From: Streptomyces asoensis
GTDB lineage: Bacteria > Actinomycetota > Actinomycetes > Streptomycetales > Streptomycetaceae
Reading direction: 5' to 3'
DNA length: 64,000 nt
Assembly (NCBI RefSeq): GCF_013085465.1
Contig: NZ_CP049838.1
Span: forward strand, 4,588,001-4,652,000
Positions 24,595 through 37,106 of the stretch are shown here, in pieces. Both the position numbers and the translations under genes were made by a program. The notes beneath the pieces are model-generated. The model worked only from the letters and a program-made list of their open reading frames with translations. It had not been told where the DNA came from and ran no database searches. Numbering within the stretch: the stretch's first letter is position 1; each line of letters starts with the position of its first letter.

Positions 24595-26279
24595 AGGAGG
24601 GCCTCCGGGATGTCCAGGTGTCGGGAGCGCAGCCATTCGCCGAGTGCCTTGGCCTGCGGGTCGAAGCGGTGCTGGGCGGCGACCCCGGCGCCGAGAACAC
24701 CCTCGACGACGAAGTTCAGGGCGCGCAGCCGGGGCAGGAGGTGGCGGGTGACGGTCAGCTCGCGGCTCTCGGGGACGAGCTGCCGGAACCTGTCGGCCGT
24801 CAGTTCGTGGGCGAGCCAGCGCCAGGCCTCGTCCGTCCGGGCCCACACCCCCACGTTGGCGTTGCCGCCCTTGTCGCCGCTGCGGGCGCCGGCCACGAGC
24901 CCGAGCGGCGCGCGCCGTACGGGGCCGGGGGGCAGCGGATCCGGCAGGTCCGGTTCCGGCACCTCCTCGAGTACGCGGGTGCCGGAGGCCGGGGGCGCGG
25001 CGACGGGCAGACGGCGGCCGTCGTCGAGGACGGCGAGGTGCTCGACGTCCTCCTGCGGCACGTACGCGGCCTCGAACACCCCGTAGGGGGAACCCTTCCC
25101 GGGCGGCGCGAGCACATGGAAGCCGGGATAGCTGGCCAGCGCCAGCTCCACGGCCGCCCCGCTCAACGCCCTTCCCACGGAATCGTGTTCGGGGTCGCGC
25201 ACGACGAGCCGGAGCAGTGCGCTGGCGGTCTCCTCGGTGTCGGCGTCGGCCCGGTCGGTCCGGACCAGTTCCCAACGGACTTCCGCCGGGCGGGACTTGA
25301 GGAACACCTGCGCCATCTGTTCCCGTACGAGCGCGGCCTTGGCCTCGATATCCAGGCCGGTGAGGACGAAGACGACCTCGTTGCGGAAGCCGCCGAGGCG
25401 GGTGCGGCCGACCTTGAGGGTCGGGGGCGGGGCTTCCCCGCGTACGCCGTGGATCCGTACCCGGTCGGGGCCGTCCTGGGTGAGCCGTACGGTGTCCAGG
25501 CGGGCGGTGACGTCGGGGCCGGCGTACCGGGCGCCCGTCGTCTCGTACAGCAGCTGGGCGGTCACCGTGCCGACGTCGACGAAGCCGCCGGTGCCGGGGT
25601 GCTTGGTGATGACACAGCTGCCGTCCTCGTGGATCTCGGCGAGCGGGAAGCCGGGCCGCCGCAGGTCACGGGCACCCTCGGCGAAGAAGGCGTAGTTGCC
25701 GCCGGTGGCCTGTGTCCCGCACTCCAGGACGTGTCCGGCGACGACGGCGCCCGCGAGCCGGTCGTACTCCTCGGGCCCCCAGCCGAAGTGGGCGGCGGCG
25801 GGGCCGGTGACGAGGGCCGCGTCGGTGACCCGCCCGGTGACGACGATCTCCGCGCCCTCGCGCAGACAGGTGGCGATGCCGGAGCCGCCGAGATAGGCGT
25901 GGGCGGTGAGGCTGCCCGGATACCGGGCGCCGAGGTCGTCGCCCTCTACGTGCGCGACGCGTACCGGGATGCCGAGCCGGTCCGCCAACTGCCTTACGGC
26001 ATCGGCGAGTCCGGCCGGGTTGAGGCCGCCGGCGTTGGTGACGACGCGTACGCCACGGTCGTGGGCGAGGCCGAGGGACTCCTCCAGCTGCCGCAGGAAG
26101 GTGCGGGCGTATCCGCCGGCGGGGTTCTTCAGCCGGTCGCGGCCGAGGATCAGCATGGTCAGTTCGGCGAGGTAGTCGCCGGTGACGACGTCGAGTTCGC
26201 CGCCGGTGAGCATGTCGCGCAGGGCGTCGAAGCGGTCGCCGTAGAAGCCGGAGGCGTTGCCTATCCGCAGGACCGTCAC
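24591..26279 (-). CDS. AtuA-like (DUF1446) acyclic-terpene-utilisation family protein
   Basis: 562 residues; the GTG overlaps the upstream stop (GTGA). It opens [16 protein letters not shown], followed by [16 protein letters not shown], the family signatures, with [15 protein letters not shown] and a Gly-rich [16 protein letters not shown] in the C-terminal half. In Pseudomonas atuA sits with the geranyl-CoA carboxylase genes; its biochemical role is still unclear. The adjacent carboxylase subunits repeat that arrangement, which is why I read the operon as degrading a branched or isoprenoid-type acid. Confidence 0.88.
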   Translation of the reverse strand: MTVLRIGNASGFYGDRFDALRDMLTGGELDVVTGDYLAELTMLILGRDRLKNPAGGYARTFLRQLEESLGLAHDRGVRVVTNAGGLNPAGLADAVRQLADRLGIPVRVAHVEGDDLGARYPGSLTAHAYLGGSGIATCLREGAEIVVTGRVTDAALVTGPAAAHFGWGPEEYDRLAGAVVAGHVLECGTQATGGNYAFFAEGARDLRRPGFPLAEIHEDGSCVITKHPGTGGFVDVGTVTAQLLYETTGARYAGPDVTARLDTVRLTQDGPDRVRIHGVRGEAPPPTLKVGRTRLGGFRNEVVFVLTGLDIEAKAALVREQMAQVFLKSRPAEVRWELVRTDRADADTEETASALLRLVVRDPEHDSVGRALSGAAVELALASYPGFHVLAPPGKGSPYGVFEAAYVPQEDVEHLAVLDDGRRLPVAAPPASGTRVLEEVPEPDLPDPLPPGPVRRAPLGLVAGARSGDKGGNANVGVWARTDEAWRWLAHELTADRFRQLVPESRELTVTRHLLPRLRALNFVVEGVLGAGVAAQHRFDPQAKALGEWLRSRHLDIPEALL

Positions 26280-27070
26280 CGGACGGCCCCCTTCGGCGCA
26301 CGGCCGCTGCCGGGCGGGCCCGCGAAGGCCTGGGCGATGTCCAGCCAGCGGTCGGCGTCGGGGCCTTCGGCGCGCAGGGCGAGGTCGGCGCGGTGGGCGC
26401 GCTGGGTGACCAGGAGACAGAAGTCGAGGGCGGAGCCGGTCACGCGGTCCGTGGCGTCCTCGGGGCCGTACGTCCACATCTCGCCGGACGGGCCGCGGAG
26501 TTCCACGCGGAACTCCTCGAACGGCGTGGGCAGTCCGTGCACACCGAAGGCGAAGTCCCGGGTGCGGACGCCGAGGCGGACGATGTGCCGGAGCCGGTCG
26601 GTGGGTGCGGGCGTCCCGCCCAGCGCGTCCGCCACGTCCTGGCCGTGGGCCCAGGTCTCCATGAGCCGGGCGGTGGCCATGGAGGCGGCCGACATGGGCG
26701 GGCCGTACCAGGGGAAACGCGCTCCCGCGGGGGCCGCCCGCAGGGCGTCGGCCAGGGCCTCGCGCCCGGCCCGCCAGTCCGCGAGCAACCGCTCGGGCGG
26801 CTTCTCGGCCCCTTCCCGCGCGCCGTTGTCGACGAAGTCCCCGGGCGCGGTGAGCGCCTTCTCGACCTCGCGGGCGAACGCCTTCTGATCGGTCACGGCC
26901 AGCACGGAGGAGTGGTCGGTCCAGGCGAGGTGCGCGATCTGGTGGGCGACGGTCCAGCCGGGGGCGGGGGTCGGGAGCGTCCACCGCTCGGGACTCAACT
27001 CGGCTACCAGCTGGTCGAGTTCGTCGCTTTCGGCACGGAGGTCGTCGAGCACGGGCGTCGGGTCGGCCAT
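26276..27070 (-). CDS. TIGR03084-type metal-binding (maleylpyruvate isomerase/DinB-fold) protein
   Basis: About 264 residues from [11 protein letters not shown]; an in-frame ATG 12 bp upstream (27082) is the alternative. Neither has a clear ribosome site. The four-helix DinB/MDMPI N-terminal domain is visible with its metal histidines: [16 protein letters not shown] and [16 protein letters not shown]-terminal MDMPI_C-like domain follows ([19 protein letters not shown]). Family members are mycothiol- or thiol-dependent enzymes. It is the first gene of the eight-gene operon and directly follows the palindromic operator. Confidence 0.85.
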   Translation of the reverse strand: MADPTPVLDDLRAESDELDQLVAELSPERWTLPTPAPGWTVAHQIAHLAWTDHSSVLAVTDQKAFAREVEKALTAPGDFVDNGAREGAEKPPERLLADWRAGREALADALRAAPAGARFPWYGPPMSAASMATARLMETWAHGQDVADALGGTPAPTDRLRHIVRLGVRTRDFAFGVHGLPTPFEEFRVELRGPSGEMWTYGPEDATDRVTGSALDFCLLVTQRAHRADLALRAEGPDADRWLDIAQAFAGPPGSGRAPKGAVR

Positions 27071-27103
27071 GGGGTGGAGCATGGCAGCGGGGCAAGAAAC
27101 AAT

Positions 27104-27115
27104 CAAGCATGCTTG
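27104..27115. promoter_or_regulatory. Palindromic operator in front of the CoA-carboxylase operon
   Basis: CAAGCATGCTTG is a perfect 12-bp palindrome in a locally AT-rich stretch (AATCAAGCATGCTTGCATT), 34 bp before the first start codon. Palindromes of this kind precede acyl-CoA dehydrogenase-type operons controlled by TetR repressors. The TetR gene that ends the operon is the natural candidate. Confidence 0.6.
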
Positions 27116-27180
27116 CATTAATTTCCCCGGGGGGCCTCGCCCCGTGCGACACACACCGTGCGGCCCGGCCACCGCCCCGG

Positions 27181-28404
27181 TCAGTCCGTGGCCGCGGATT
27201 CCGGCAGGACGTCCGGACGTGTACCGGAACCGGCCGGCCGCCGTCGTTCCTCGTGCCTGCCCAGCGCCGCGAGGGTCAGGGTCACGGTGACCGATCCGGC
27301 CGCCATCAGCGTCATCGCGGTGGCCGGGGACGTCAGTTGGGCCAGCGTGCCCGCGAGGACGGCGCCGATGCCCTGGAGAGCGGCCATGCCGGTGGCGTGC
27401 AGGCCGAGAGCTTGGCCCGCGAGGCCGTCGGGGGTGAGGGACATCAGGCGTTCCTGGAGGACCAGGCTCGCGGCGAAGCCGACGGAGGCGACGGTGACGG
27501 CCGCGGCCGACAGCGCCACGCCGGGCCGCAGGACGAAGAACAGGTAGGGCACCGCCAGCAGCAGGCGCAGCGGGGTCGCGAGACGGGGGCGCGATGTGGG
27601 CGGCACCAGGCGGCCCACCGCCATGTCGCCCACGAACATGCCCAGCGCCCCGAACGCGTACAGCGTGCCGGCGGCATGGGGGGCGTAGGAGACGTAGAGC
27701 GAATCGCTGCCGACGATCAGGCCGTTGGGGACCCACAGGCCCAGGTAGGCGAGGCGGCGGGGACGCGCGGACCACAGGACGGCGTTGGTGCGCCAGGTCG
27801 CCGAGACGGACGGGCGGCCGGAGGAGCGCGGTGGGCGGGCCGTGAGGCCCAGGCGGGTGACGAGGGCCGACATCACGTACAGCGCCGCCGCGAGGAGCAG
27901 GCAGGTCCGTGGGGACAGGAGCGCCAGCAGGGCGCCGCCCGTCGCGAACCCGGCCATCTGCGTCAGGCCCCAGAGCATGTTGTGCACCGACCGGCCCAGG
28001 ACATAGCCGTCCTTGGACAGGATCTCGTTCAGCAGTCCCCCACGCGCTCCACCGCCCAGCGACGCGACCAGGCCCTGCGCCAGGACGACGGCGAAGACCG
28101 CCCGGATCGGCAGGCCGGGCAGCGCCAGCACCGCCGTACCGGCCGCGAAGGTGAGGGCGAGGCCGGACAGCACCGCGCGCGGGGGCAGGCGGTCGGCGCC
28201 CGAGAGCAGGAACGCGCCCCCCAGCAGCTGCGCGAGCTGCGGGCCGAACATGCTCACCGCCGACAGGAACGGCGAGCCGGTGGCCCGGTAGACCAGCGTG
28301 CCGAGAGCCAGGCCGCCGATCGTCTGGGCCGCGGCGAAAGCGGCGAAGGAGAGCAGGAAGGGAGTGAACTCCGGGGTGCGGAACAAGGAGCGGTAGCTGC
28401 GCAT
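27181..28404 (-). CDS. MFS transporter
   Basis: 407 residues starting [16 protein letters not shown]. About 12 hydrophobic segments; the first loop [20 protein letters not shown] and [24 protein letters not shown] mark the drug-exporter-like MFS group that in Streptomyces is usually paired with a divergent small regulator. Here the divergent position holds only a truncated remnant of such a gene (28553-28699), so the transporter may have lost its local control. Substrate unknown. Confidence 0.88.
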   Translation of the reverse strand: MRSYRSLFRTPEFTPFLLSFAAFAAAQTIGGLALGTLVYRATGSPFLSAVSMFGPQLAQLLGGAFLLSGADRLPPRAVLSGLALTFAAGTAVLALPGLPIRAVFAVVLAQGLVASLGGGARGGLLNEILSKDGYVLGRSVHNMLWGLTQMAGFATGGALLALLSPRTCLLLAAALYVMSALVTRLGLTARPPRSSGRPSVSATWRTNAVLWSARPRRLAYLGLWVPNGLIVGSDSLYVSYAPHAAGTLYAFGALGMFVGDMAVGRLVPPTSRPRLATPLRLLLAVPYLFFVLRPGVALSAAAVTVASVGFAASLVLQERLMSLTPDGLAGQALGLHATGMAALQGIGAVLAGTLAQLTSPATAMTLMAAGSVTVTLTLAALGRHEERRRPAGSGTRPDVLPESAATD

Positions 28405-28468
28405 GCGTCGAAGTCTCGGAGCAGCCCGGGGCCCCTGTTCACCGTTTCGCCGACACACGAAGGGCCGT

Positions 28469-28568
28469 GCGCATGGGCTTGTGTCAGTGCGCTCGGGCTT
28501 GTGGCAGTGCGCATGGGCTTGTGGCAGTGCGCATGGGCATGTGGCAGTGCGCATGAGCTTGTGGCAGA
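28469..28568. repeat. 20-bp tandem repeat multiplying a start-codon region
   Basis: Five contiguous 20-bp units, each carrying ATGNGCTTGTGGCAG or a one-base variant, with substitutions at few positions. The last unit (28549-28568) contains the ATG and first codons of the adjacent gene remnant, so the array is a serial duplication of that 5' end. No spacing or palindromes of a CRISPR type. Confidence 0.9.
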
Positions 28569-28699
28569 TCGGCACCGACACCCTCGCCCGCAGCCGGTTC
28601 GCGTTCTCGGCGTTCGCCGGGACCTTCGCGAGCCTGAGCCTGTCGCACGGCACGCGGGGACCGGCGGCCGTCCGGGCGAGGATGCCTGGCTACGAGGTG
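28553..28699 (+). pseudogene. N-terminal remnant of a winged-helix (ArsR-like) regulator
   Basis: Reads MSLWQIGTDTLARSRFAFSA and then a degraded continuation of about 30 residues before running into the 3' end of the EamA gene. The opening matches, from memory, small Streptomyces ArsR/DUF5937-type regulators that sit divergently from MFS genes like the one at 27181. The helix-turn-helix is missing, so the gene is dead. The loss seems to coincide with the junction to the EamA gene. Confidence 0.45.
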
Positions 28700-28703
28700 C
28701 CCG

Positions 28704-29672
28704 TCAGGCCTCCGGGACCGCCGACTTCGGCCGCCCCACCTGCGTCCGGACCGCGCCCATGCTCGCGGCGACGACCAGGGCGATCGCGGCCGCCTGGATC
28801 GTGGTCAGGGCCTGGTCGAGGATGAGGAAGCCCGCGGTGGCGGCGACGGCCGGCTCCAGACTCATCAGGATCGCGAAGGTGGAGGCGGGCATCCGACGCA
28901 GGGCGAGGAGTTCGAGGGTGTAGGGGAGGACCGAGGAGAGCACGGCCACCGCCGCGCCCAGGCCCAGCGTCACCGGGTCGGCCAGTTTCGTGCCCGACTC
29001 GGCGAGGCCCAGGGGGAGGAAGAGCAGCGCGCCCACCGCCATCGCCAGGGCCAGGCCGTCCGCCTGCGGGAAACGGCGGCCGGTGCGGGCGCTGAAGACG
29101 ATGTACGCCGCCCACATCGCCCCCGCGCCCAGCGCGAACGCGACACCCACCGGGTCGAGGCCGCCACCCACCCCTGCGCCGTCCCCGCCGCGTCCGACGC
29201 CCCCGCTGAGCAGGAAGACGCCCGCGAGAGCCAGGCCGGCCCAGACCAGGTTCAGCGCGCGGCGCGAGACCACGACCGACAGCGCGAGGGGCCCGAGGAC
29301 CTCCAGCGTCACCGCCGCGCCCAGCGGGATGCGGTCCACCGCCTGATAGAAGAGGCCGTTCATCGCGGCCATCGTGACGCCGAAGACGACGACGGTGCCC
29401 CAGTCCGTGCGGGAGTGGCCGCGCAGCCGTGGCCGGCAGATGACGAGCAGGACCACCGCCGCCACCAGCAGCCGCAGTGCCACCACGCCCAGCGCGCCCG
29501 CCCTCGGCATCAGCGTCACCGCCAGCGCGCCGCCGAACTGCACCGAGATGCCTCCGGCGAGCACGAGGCCGACCGGGCCGAGAGCGCCCAGACGGCCCGG
29601 GGATCCTGGGGCGCCCGTCGCTGTGGCGGTGGGGGCGAGCTGGGGTGTGGCGGCGGTGTCGGGGGCAGTCAC
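28704..29672 (-). CDS. EamA/RhtA-type metabolite exporter
   Basis: 322 residues with the GTG at 29672, which has AGGA upstream; a TTG at 29723 is the only alternative, but that triplet is part of a TTGACA promoter element. Ten hydrophobic segments in two EamA repeats (first ALRLLVAAVVLLVICRPRL and GLFYQAVDRIPLGAAVTLEV; second MWAAYIVFSARTGRRF and LEPAVAATAGFLILDQ). RhtA-like members export threonine/homoserine and other amino acids. It stands alone. Confidence 0.88.
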   Translation of the reverse strand: MTAPDTAATPQLAPTATATGAPGSPGRLGALGPVGLVLAGGISVQFGGALAVTLMPRAGALGVVALRLLVAAVVLLVICRPRLRGHSRTDWGTVVVFGVTMAAMNGLFYQAVDRIPLGAAVTLEVLGPLALSVVVSRRALNLVWAGLALAGVFLLSGGVGRGGDGAGVGGGLDPVGVAFALGAGAMWAAYIVFSARTGRRFPQADGLALAMAVGALLFLPLGLAESGTKLADPVTLGLGAAVAVLSSVLPYTLELLALRRMPASTFAILMSLEPAVAATAGFLILDQALTTIQAAAIALVVAASMGAVRTQVGRPKSAVPEA

Positions 29673-29852
29673 GGGCGGTCCTGGTGCTCGGCTCGAGGTG
29701 TGTACATCACGCTGCACTGTCAAGTCCAGGGTAATGGACTTCGTCAGGTGTGTGAACCCGTTATGCCGCTGTCTCGGGCTGTGAGACGTCAGCTGCCCGG
29801 CGGCGCCCGGTACGTACGGCCGGCACCCGTACGCCCGGGGTGCCGCAGGCGG

Positions 29853-30977
29853 CTATCTGCGCGCCATGTAGAGGTCCAGCGCCCTGTGCAGCAGCTTGTT
29901 GAGCGGGAAGTCCCACTCGCCCAGGTACTCCACGGCCTGTCCGCCCGTGCCCACCTTGAAGCGGAGCAGGCCGAGCAGGTGGTTGGACTCCTCCAGGGTG
30001 TCGGTGATGCCCCTCAGGTCGTAGACGGCGGCGCCCAGTTCATGGGCGTCGGCCATCATGCGCCACTGCATGGCGTTGTTCGGCTGGACCTCGCGCCTGC
30101 GGCTGGTGGAGGCACCGTAGGAGTACCAGACGTGCTCGCCGACGGTCAGCATGGTCGCCGCGGCGAGGACCTCGCCGTCGTGGTGGGCGAGGTAGAGCCG
30201 CATACGGTCGGGGTGTTCGGCGTTCAGCGCGCTCCACATACGCCGGAAGTAGGACAGGGGGCGCGGGATGAAGCGGTCGCGTTCGGCGGTCTCGGTGTAC
30301 AGCCCGTAGAACGCCGGGAGGTCCTCCGCGCCGCCCCGGACGACCTTCACGCCCGCCTTCTCGGCCTTCTTGATGTTGCGCCGCCACTGCTGGTTGAGGC
30401 CGCCGTGGACGTCCTCCAGCGTGCGTCCGGCGAACGGGATCTGGAAGACGTAGCGGGGCTGGCCGGCCGCGAAGCCGTCCTCGCCGCCCGGCTCGGTCTG
30501 CTGCCAGCCGGCGCGGCGCAGCCGGTCGGCGACATCGAAGGCGCGCGGCTCGTACGAGCTCGCCTCGGCGTCCCGCAGCCGGTGGGCGCCCGGGTCGGCG
30601 ATGGCCGCCTTGACCGCGTCGGCACTCCAGCGCCGTACGACGACGGGCGGGCCCATTTTCACCGAGAACGCCCCCCGCGCCTTCAGCCACGCGAGCATCG
30701 GCTCCAGCCAGCGCTCCACCAGATCCGGCGCGTGCCAGTCGACGAGCGGCCCCTCGGGCAGATACGCCAGGTACTTCCGCAGCCTCGGCAACGGCCGGAA
30801 CAGCACCAGCCCCACCCCCACGAGCGCACCGCTCTCGTCGGTCCAGCCCAGGCTCTCCGCCCGCCAGTCCGGCTTCACGTCGCCCCAGGACGGGATCTGC
30901 ATATGGCTGGCGGACGGGCGGGCCGCGACGAACGCCAGGTGCTCGTCACGGGTGATGGACTGGACACGCAGGCTCAT
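29853..30977 (-). CDS. FemABX-family peptidoglycan bridge aminoacyltransferase
   Basis: 374 residues. Two GNAT-like halves of the Fem fold: N-terminal HMQIPSWGDVKPDW and RKYLAYLPEGPLVDW, then WRRNIKKAEKAGVKVVRG (Fem signature), and C-terminal PNNAMQWRMMADAHELGA, YDLRGI and GLLRFKVGTGG. Fem enzymes use aminoacyl-tRNA to add an amino acid (glycine in Streptomyces) to the lipid II side chain. Streptomyces carry several paralogues and which position this one modifies cannot be told. Cytoplasmic/membrane-face enzyme, monocistronic. Confidence 0.9.
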   Translation of the reverse strand: MSLRVQSITRDEHLAFVAARPSASHMQIPSWGDVKPDWRAESLGWTDESGALVGVGLVLFRPLPRLRKYLAYLPEGPLVDWHAPDLVERWLEPMLAWLKARGAFSVKMGPPVVVRRWSADAVKAAIADPGAHRLRDAEASSYEPRAFDVADRLRRAGWQQTEPGGEDGFAAGQPRYVFQIPFAGRTLEDVHGGLNQQWRRNIKKAEKAGVKVVRGGAEDLPAFYGLYTETAERDRFIPRPLSYFRRMWSALNAEHPDRMRLYLAHHDGEVLAAATMLTVGEHVWYSYGASTSRRREVQPNNAMQWRMMADAHELGAAVYDLRGITDTLEESNHLLGLLRFKVGTGGQAVEYLGEWDFPLNKLLHRALDLYMARR

Positions 30978-31109
30978 ACGCGGGGCTCCTTCGAATGACC
31001 GTTCGCATCGCCCGTTCGCATCGCCGGACGACCGTCCCGTCAGCGTAGGAGTCGGCCCCGCCCATCCGGGGCTCAGCCACGCCCGCCACCGCCCGCGCAG
31101 GCCACCCTC

Positions 31110-31175
31110 CCCTCAGGGCTGCCGCAGCACTCCCTCAGGGCTGCCGCAGCGCTCCCTCAGCGCTCTCCTCAGTGC
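31110..31175. repeat. Tandem repeat over and after the FAD/Fe-S oxidoreductase stop codon
   Basis: On the coding strand the gene ends GAGCACTGAGG. This is followed by GAGCGCTGAGG-like and two 22-bp units containing GCTGCGGCAGCCCTGAGG. Each unit carries a TGAGG like the one formed by the stop codon. Confidence 0.75.
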
Positions 31176-34054
31176 TCCCGTCCGTCGTCCTCCAGGTGCT
31201 CTGCCAGCACCTCCGCGAGATGCCTCCCCCGCGTCCCCGCCAGCTGGTCCAGTTGGGTGCGGCAGGAGAAGCCGTCCGCCAGGACCACCGCTCCCTCGGG
31301 GGCGTCCCGTACGGCCGGCAGGAGCTGCTCCTGCGCGCAGGCCGCCGACACCTCGAAGTGGCCCCTCTCGAAGCCGAAGTTGCCGGCGAGGCCGCAGCAC
31401 CCGCCGCTCAGCTCGCCGGTGAGACCCGCGGCCTCGCGCAGCCGCCGCTCGGCCGCGTCGCCCAGGACCGCGTGCTGGTGGCAGTGGGTCTGGCCGACCG
31501 CCGGACGGTCCAGGCGGGGCGGGGTCCAGTCGGGCGCGTGCCGCTCCAGGGCCTCCGCGAAGGTGAGGACACGGGCGGCGAGGCGGGCCGCGCGCGGGTC
31601 GTCGTGCAGCAGCTCGGGCAGGTCGGTGCGCAGGGCGGCCGCGCAGCTCGGCTCCAGGACGACGACCGGCGCGGCCGTCTCCAGCACCGGCTCCATCAGG
31701 TCGAGCGTGCGGCGCAGCACCACGCGCGCGTGGTCGAGCTGGCCGGTGGAGACGTACGTCAGCCCGCAGCAGACCCGGCCCCGGCGGGCGGTCAGCAGCG
31801 CGGCCGCGCTCCTCGATCGGCCGTCGCCCACCGGCCGGCCCCGCATCCGCAGCGTCGGCGGCAGCGCCACCCGCAGCCCCGCCGCCTCCAGGACCCGTAC
31901 GGCGGCCCGGCCCACGGACGGCGAGAGGTGCTCGGTGAAGGTGTCGGGCCACAGGACGACCAGGTCGCCGCCCTGTCCCGGCCCGGGGGCGGGCTCCCTG
32001 CGCCGCCACCACCCGCTGAACGTCTCCCGCGCCAGCCGCGGGATGTCCCGCTCGGCCGCGATCCCGCCCAGCCGCTTGGCGACGCCCGCCAGGGGGCCGA
32101 CCGAGGCGAGCGCGTTGAGCGGGGCGGCCGCCCGCAGCCGGCTCGCCCACCGCAGCCACACCGGCAGCCGCCCCATGCTGTAGTGGGCGGCCGGACGCCG
32201 GCGCCCCTCGTAGTGGTGATGCAGGAACTCCGCCTTGTAGGTGGCCATGTCGACCTCGACGGGGCAGTCGGAGCGGCAGCCCCGGCACGACAGGCACAGG
32301 TCCAGCGCGTCCCGGACCTCCGTGGAGCGCCAGCCGTCGGTCACCAGCTCACCGGCCAGCATCTCGTGCAGCAGACGGGCACGCCCGCGCGTGGAGTGCT
32401 CCTCCCGGCCCGTGACCCGGAACGACGGGCACATCACCCCCGGCCCCGGCGCGGTCGTCGTACGGCACTTCGCGACGCCGACGCACCGGCGCACCGCCGC
32501 CGAGAAGTCACCGCCGTCGGACGGGTAGCCGAAGGCCACGTCGACCGGCTCGCGCGGGAGCACGGCGAAGCGCAGGTTGCCGTCGAGGGGCGCGGGGCGC
32601 ACCAGCATCCCCGGGTTGAGGAGGTCGTCCGGGTCCCAGACCGCCTTGGCCCGCTCGAACAGCGCGACCATGTCCTGCCCGTACATCTTCGGCAGCAGCT
32701 CGGCCCGGGCCTGTCCGTCGCCGTGTTCGCCGGAGAGGGAGCCGCCGTGGGACACGACCAGTTCGGCCAGTTCCTCGGAGAACCGACGGAAGCGGGCGAT
32801 CCCCGCCGCCGTCAGCAGGTCGAAGTCGATACGGACGTGGATGCAGCCGTCCCCGAAGTGCCCGTACGGCGTGCCGCGCAGGCCGTGGTCGGTGAGCAGC
32901 ACCCGGAAGTCCCTCAGGTACGCGCCGAGCCGGGCCGGCGGCACCGCGCAGTCCTCCCAGCCGGGCCAGGCCTCCGTGCCGTCCGGCATGCGGGTCGCCG
33001 TCCCGCTCGCGTCCTCGCGGATCCGCCACAGCGCCCGCTGCCCGGCGGGATCCCGTACGACCCGCGCGTCCAGGACGTCCGCCGCGCGCACGACGGCCTC
33101 CGCACGCGCGCGTGCCTCACTCTCCGACTCGCCGCCCGTCTCCACGAACAGCCAGGCCCCGCCCCGCGGCAGCCCGGCCGCAGCGCCCGACGGCACCAGG
33201 TCGGCCGCCATCCCCTCCACCGTCAGCGGACCGAACGGCAGCAGCCCGGCGGCGGCCTCGGCGGCGGCGCCCTCGTCGGCGTACCCGAGCACGGCGAGCA
33301 CGCGCGCGCGTGGAGCCGCGACGAGCCGTACGACGGCCTCCGTGAGCACGCCCAGGGTGCCTTCGCTGCCGCAGAAGGAACGGGCGACGTCGGCGCCGTT
33401 CTCCGGCAGCAGCGCGTCCAGGGCGTACCCCGAGATACGGCGGGGCAGCTCCGGAAAGCCGGTCCGCAGCCGGGCGAGTTCCCCGTCCACCAGTCCGCGC
33501 AGGCCGTCCGGCGCCCCCGCCCACCCCTGCCCGAGCCGCAGCCGCCCCCCGCGCGCGGTGACGACCTCCAGCTCGCGCACAGCGTCCGCCGTCGTCCCCC
33601 AGGCCACCGAGTGGGAGCCGCACGAGTTGTTGCCGATCATCCCGCCGAGCGTGCAGCGGCTGTGGGTGGAGGGGTCGGGGCCGAAGCGCAGCCCGTGCGG
33701 GGCGGCGGCCTCCTGGAGCCGGTCGAGAACCAGCCCCGGCTGCACGACGGCCGTCCGCGCCCCCGGATCCAGGGCGACCAACCGGTTCATATAACGGGTG
33801 AAGTCCAGCACCACACCCGTGCCCGTCGCCTGCCCCGCGATGGACGTCCCGCCGCCTCGCGCCACCACCGGGACCCCGGCCGCCCGGCACACCTCCAGCA
33901 CGGCGGCCACGTCGTCGCCGTCCCGGGGCGCGACCACGCCCAGGGGAACGCGGCGGTAGTTCGACGCGTCCATGGTCACCAGCGCCCGGGAGGTGACATC
34001 GAAGCCGACGTCACCCCGGACGGCCTTGCGCAGCTCGGCCTCAAGATCCGTCAT
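31169..34054 (-). CDS. Fused FAD-linked oxidase and Fe-S oxidoreductase (D-lactate dehydrogenase/GlcD-GlcF type)
   Basis: 961 residues from the ATG at 34054. N-terminal FAD_binding_4 domain (PVVARGGGTSIAGQATG; CTLGGMIGNNSCGSHS), FAD-oxidase C domain (HFGDGCIHVRIDFDL), then two 4Fe-4S clusters (CVGVAKC...GVMCPSF and CLSCRGCRSDCPVEVD) and a C-terminal CCG-type domain (CCGLTYVSTGQLDHAR; GGCCGLAGNFGFERGH). The architecture oxidises D-2-hydroxy acids and passes electrons to quinone; the exact hydroxy acid is unknown. It is divergent from serC. Confidence 0.93.
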   Translation of the reverse strand: MTDLEAELRKAVRGDVGFDVTSRALVTMDASNYRRVPLGVVAPRDGDDVAAVLEVCRAAGVPVVARGGGTSIAGQATGTGVVLDFTRYMNRLVALDPGARTAVVQPGLVLDRLQEAAAPHGLRFGPDPSTHSRCTLGGMIGNNSCGSHSVAWGTTADAVRELEVVTARGGRLRLGQGWAGAPDGLRGLVDGELARLRTGFPELPRRISGYALDALLPENGADVARSFCGSEGTLGVLTEAVVRLVAAPRARVLAVLGYADEGAAAEAAAGLLPFGPLTVEGMAADLVPSGAAAGLPRGGAWLFVETGGESESEARARAEAVVRAADVLDARVVRDPAGQRALWRIREDASGTATRMPDGTEAWPGWEDCAVPPARLGAYLRDFRVLLTDHGLRGTPYGHFGDGCIHVRIDFDLLTAAGIARFRRFSEELAELVVSHGGSLSGEHGDGQARAELLPKMYGQDMVALFERAKAVWDPDDLLNPGMLVRPAPLDGNLRFAVLPREPVDVAFGYPSDGGDFSAAVRRCVGVAKCRTTTAPGPGVMCPSFRVTGREEHSTRGRARLLHEMLAGELVTDGWRSTEVRDALDLCLSCRGCRSDCPVEVDMATYKAEFLHHHYEGRRRPAAHYSMGRLPVWLRWASRLRAAAPLNALASVGPLAGVAKRLGGIAAERDIPRLARETFSGWWRRREPAPGPGQGGDLVVLWPDTFTEHLSPSVGRAAVRVLEAAGLRVALPPTLRMRGRPVGDGRSRSAAALLTARRGRVCCGLTYVSTGQLDHARVVLRRTLDLMEPVLETAAPVVVLEPSCAAALRTDLPELLHDDPRAARLAARVLTFAEALERHAPDWTPPRLDRPAVGQTHCHQHAVLGDAAERRLREAAGLTGELSGGCCGLAGNFGFERGHFEVSAACAQEQLLPAVRDAPEGAVVLADGFSCRTQLDQLAGTRGRHLAEVLAEHLEDDGREH

Positions 34055-34079
34055 GGCTTCAGCAAACCAGCATGCGTCC

Positions 34080-35353
<1,274 letters not shown>

Positions 35354-35379
35354 TCGTCACGCGTTCTCCGTACGACGAC

Positions 35380-35411
35380 GATGGGCGCCCGGCGAGAACC
35401 GGGCGCCCATC
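35380..35411. terminator. Bidirectional terminator between serC and the cellulase gene
   Basis: GATGGGCGCCCGG, loop CGAGAA, CCGGGCGCCCATC: a perfect 13-bp stem between two convergent genes. Confidence 0.85.
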
Positions 35412-35429
35412 CTCATCCGGCCGCAAGGC

Positions 35430-37106
<1,677 letters not shown>

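Noticed and set aside
28469..28568. CRISPR array
   Set aside because: Units are directly contiguous with no spacers and contain coding start sequence; a simple tandem repeat.
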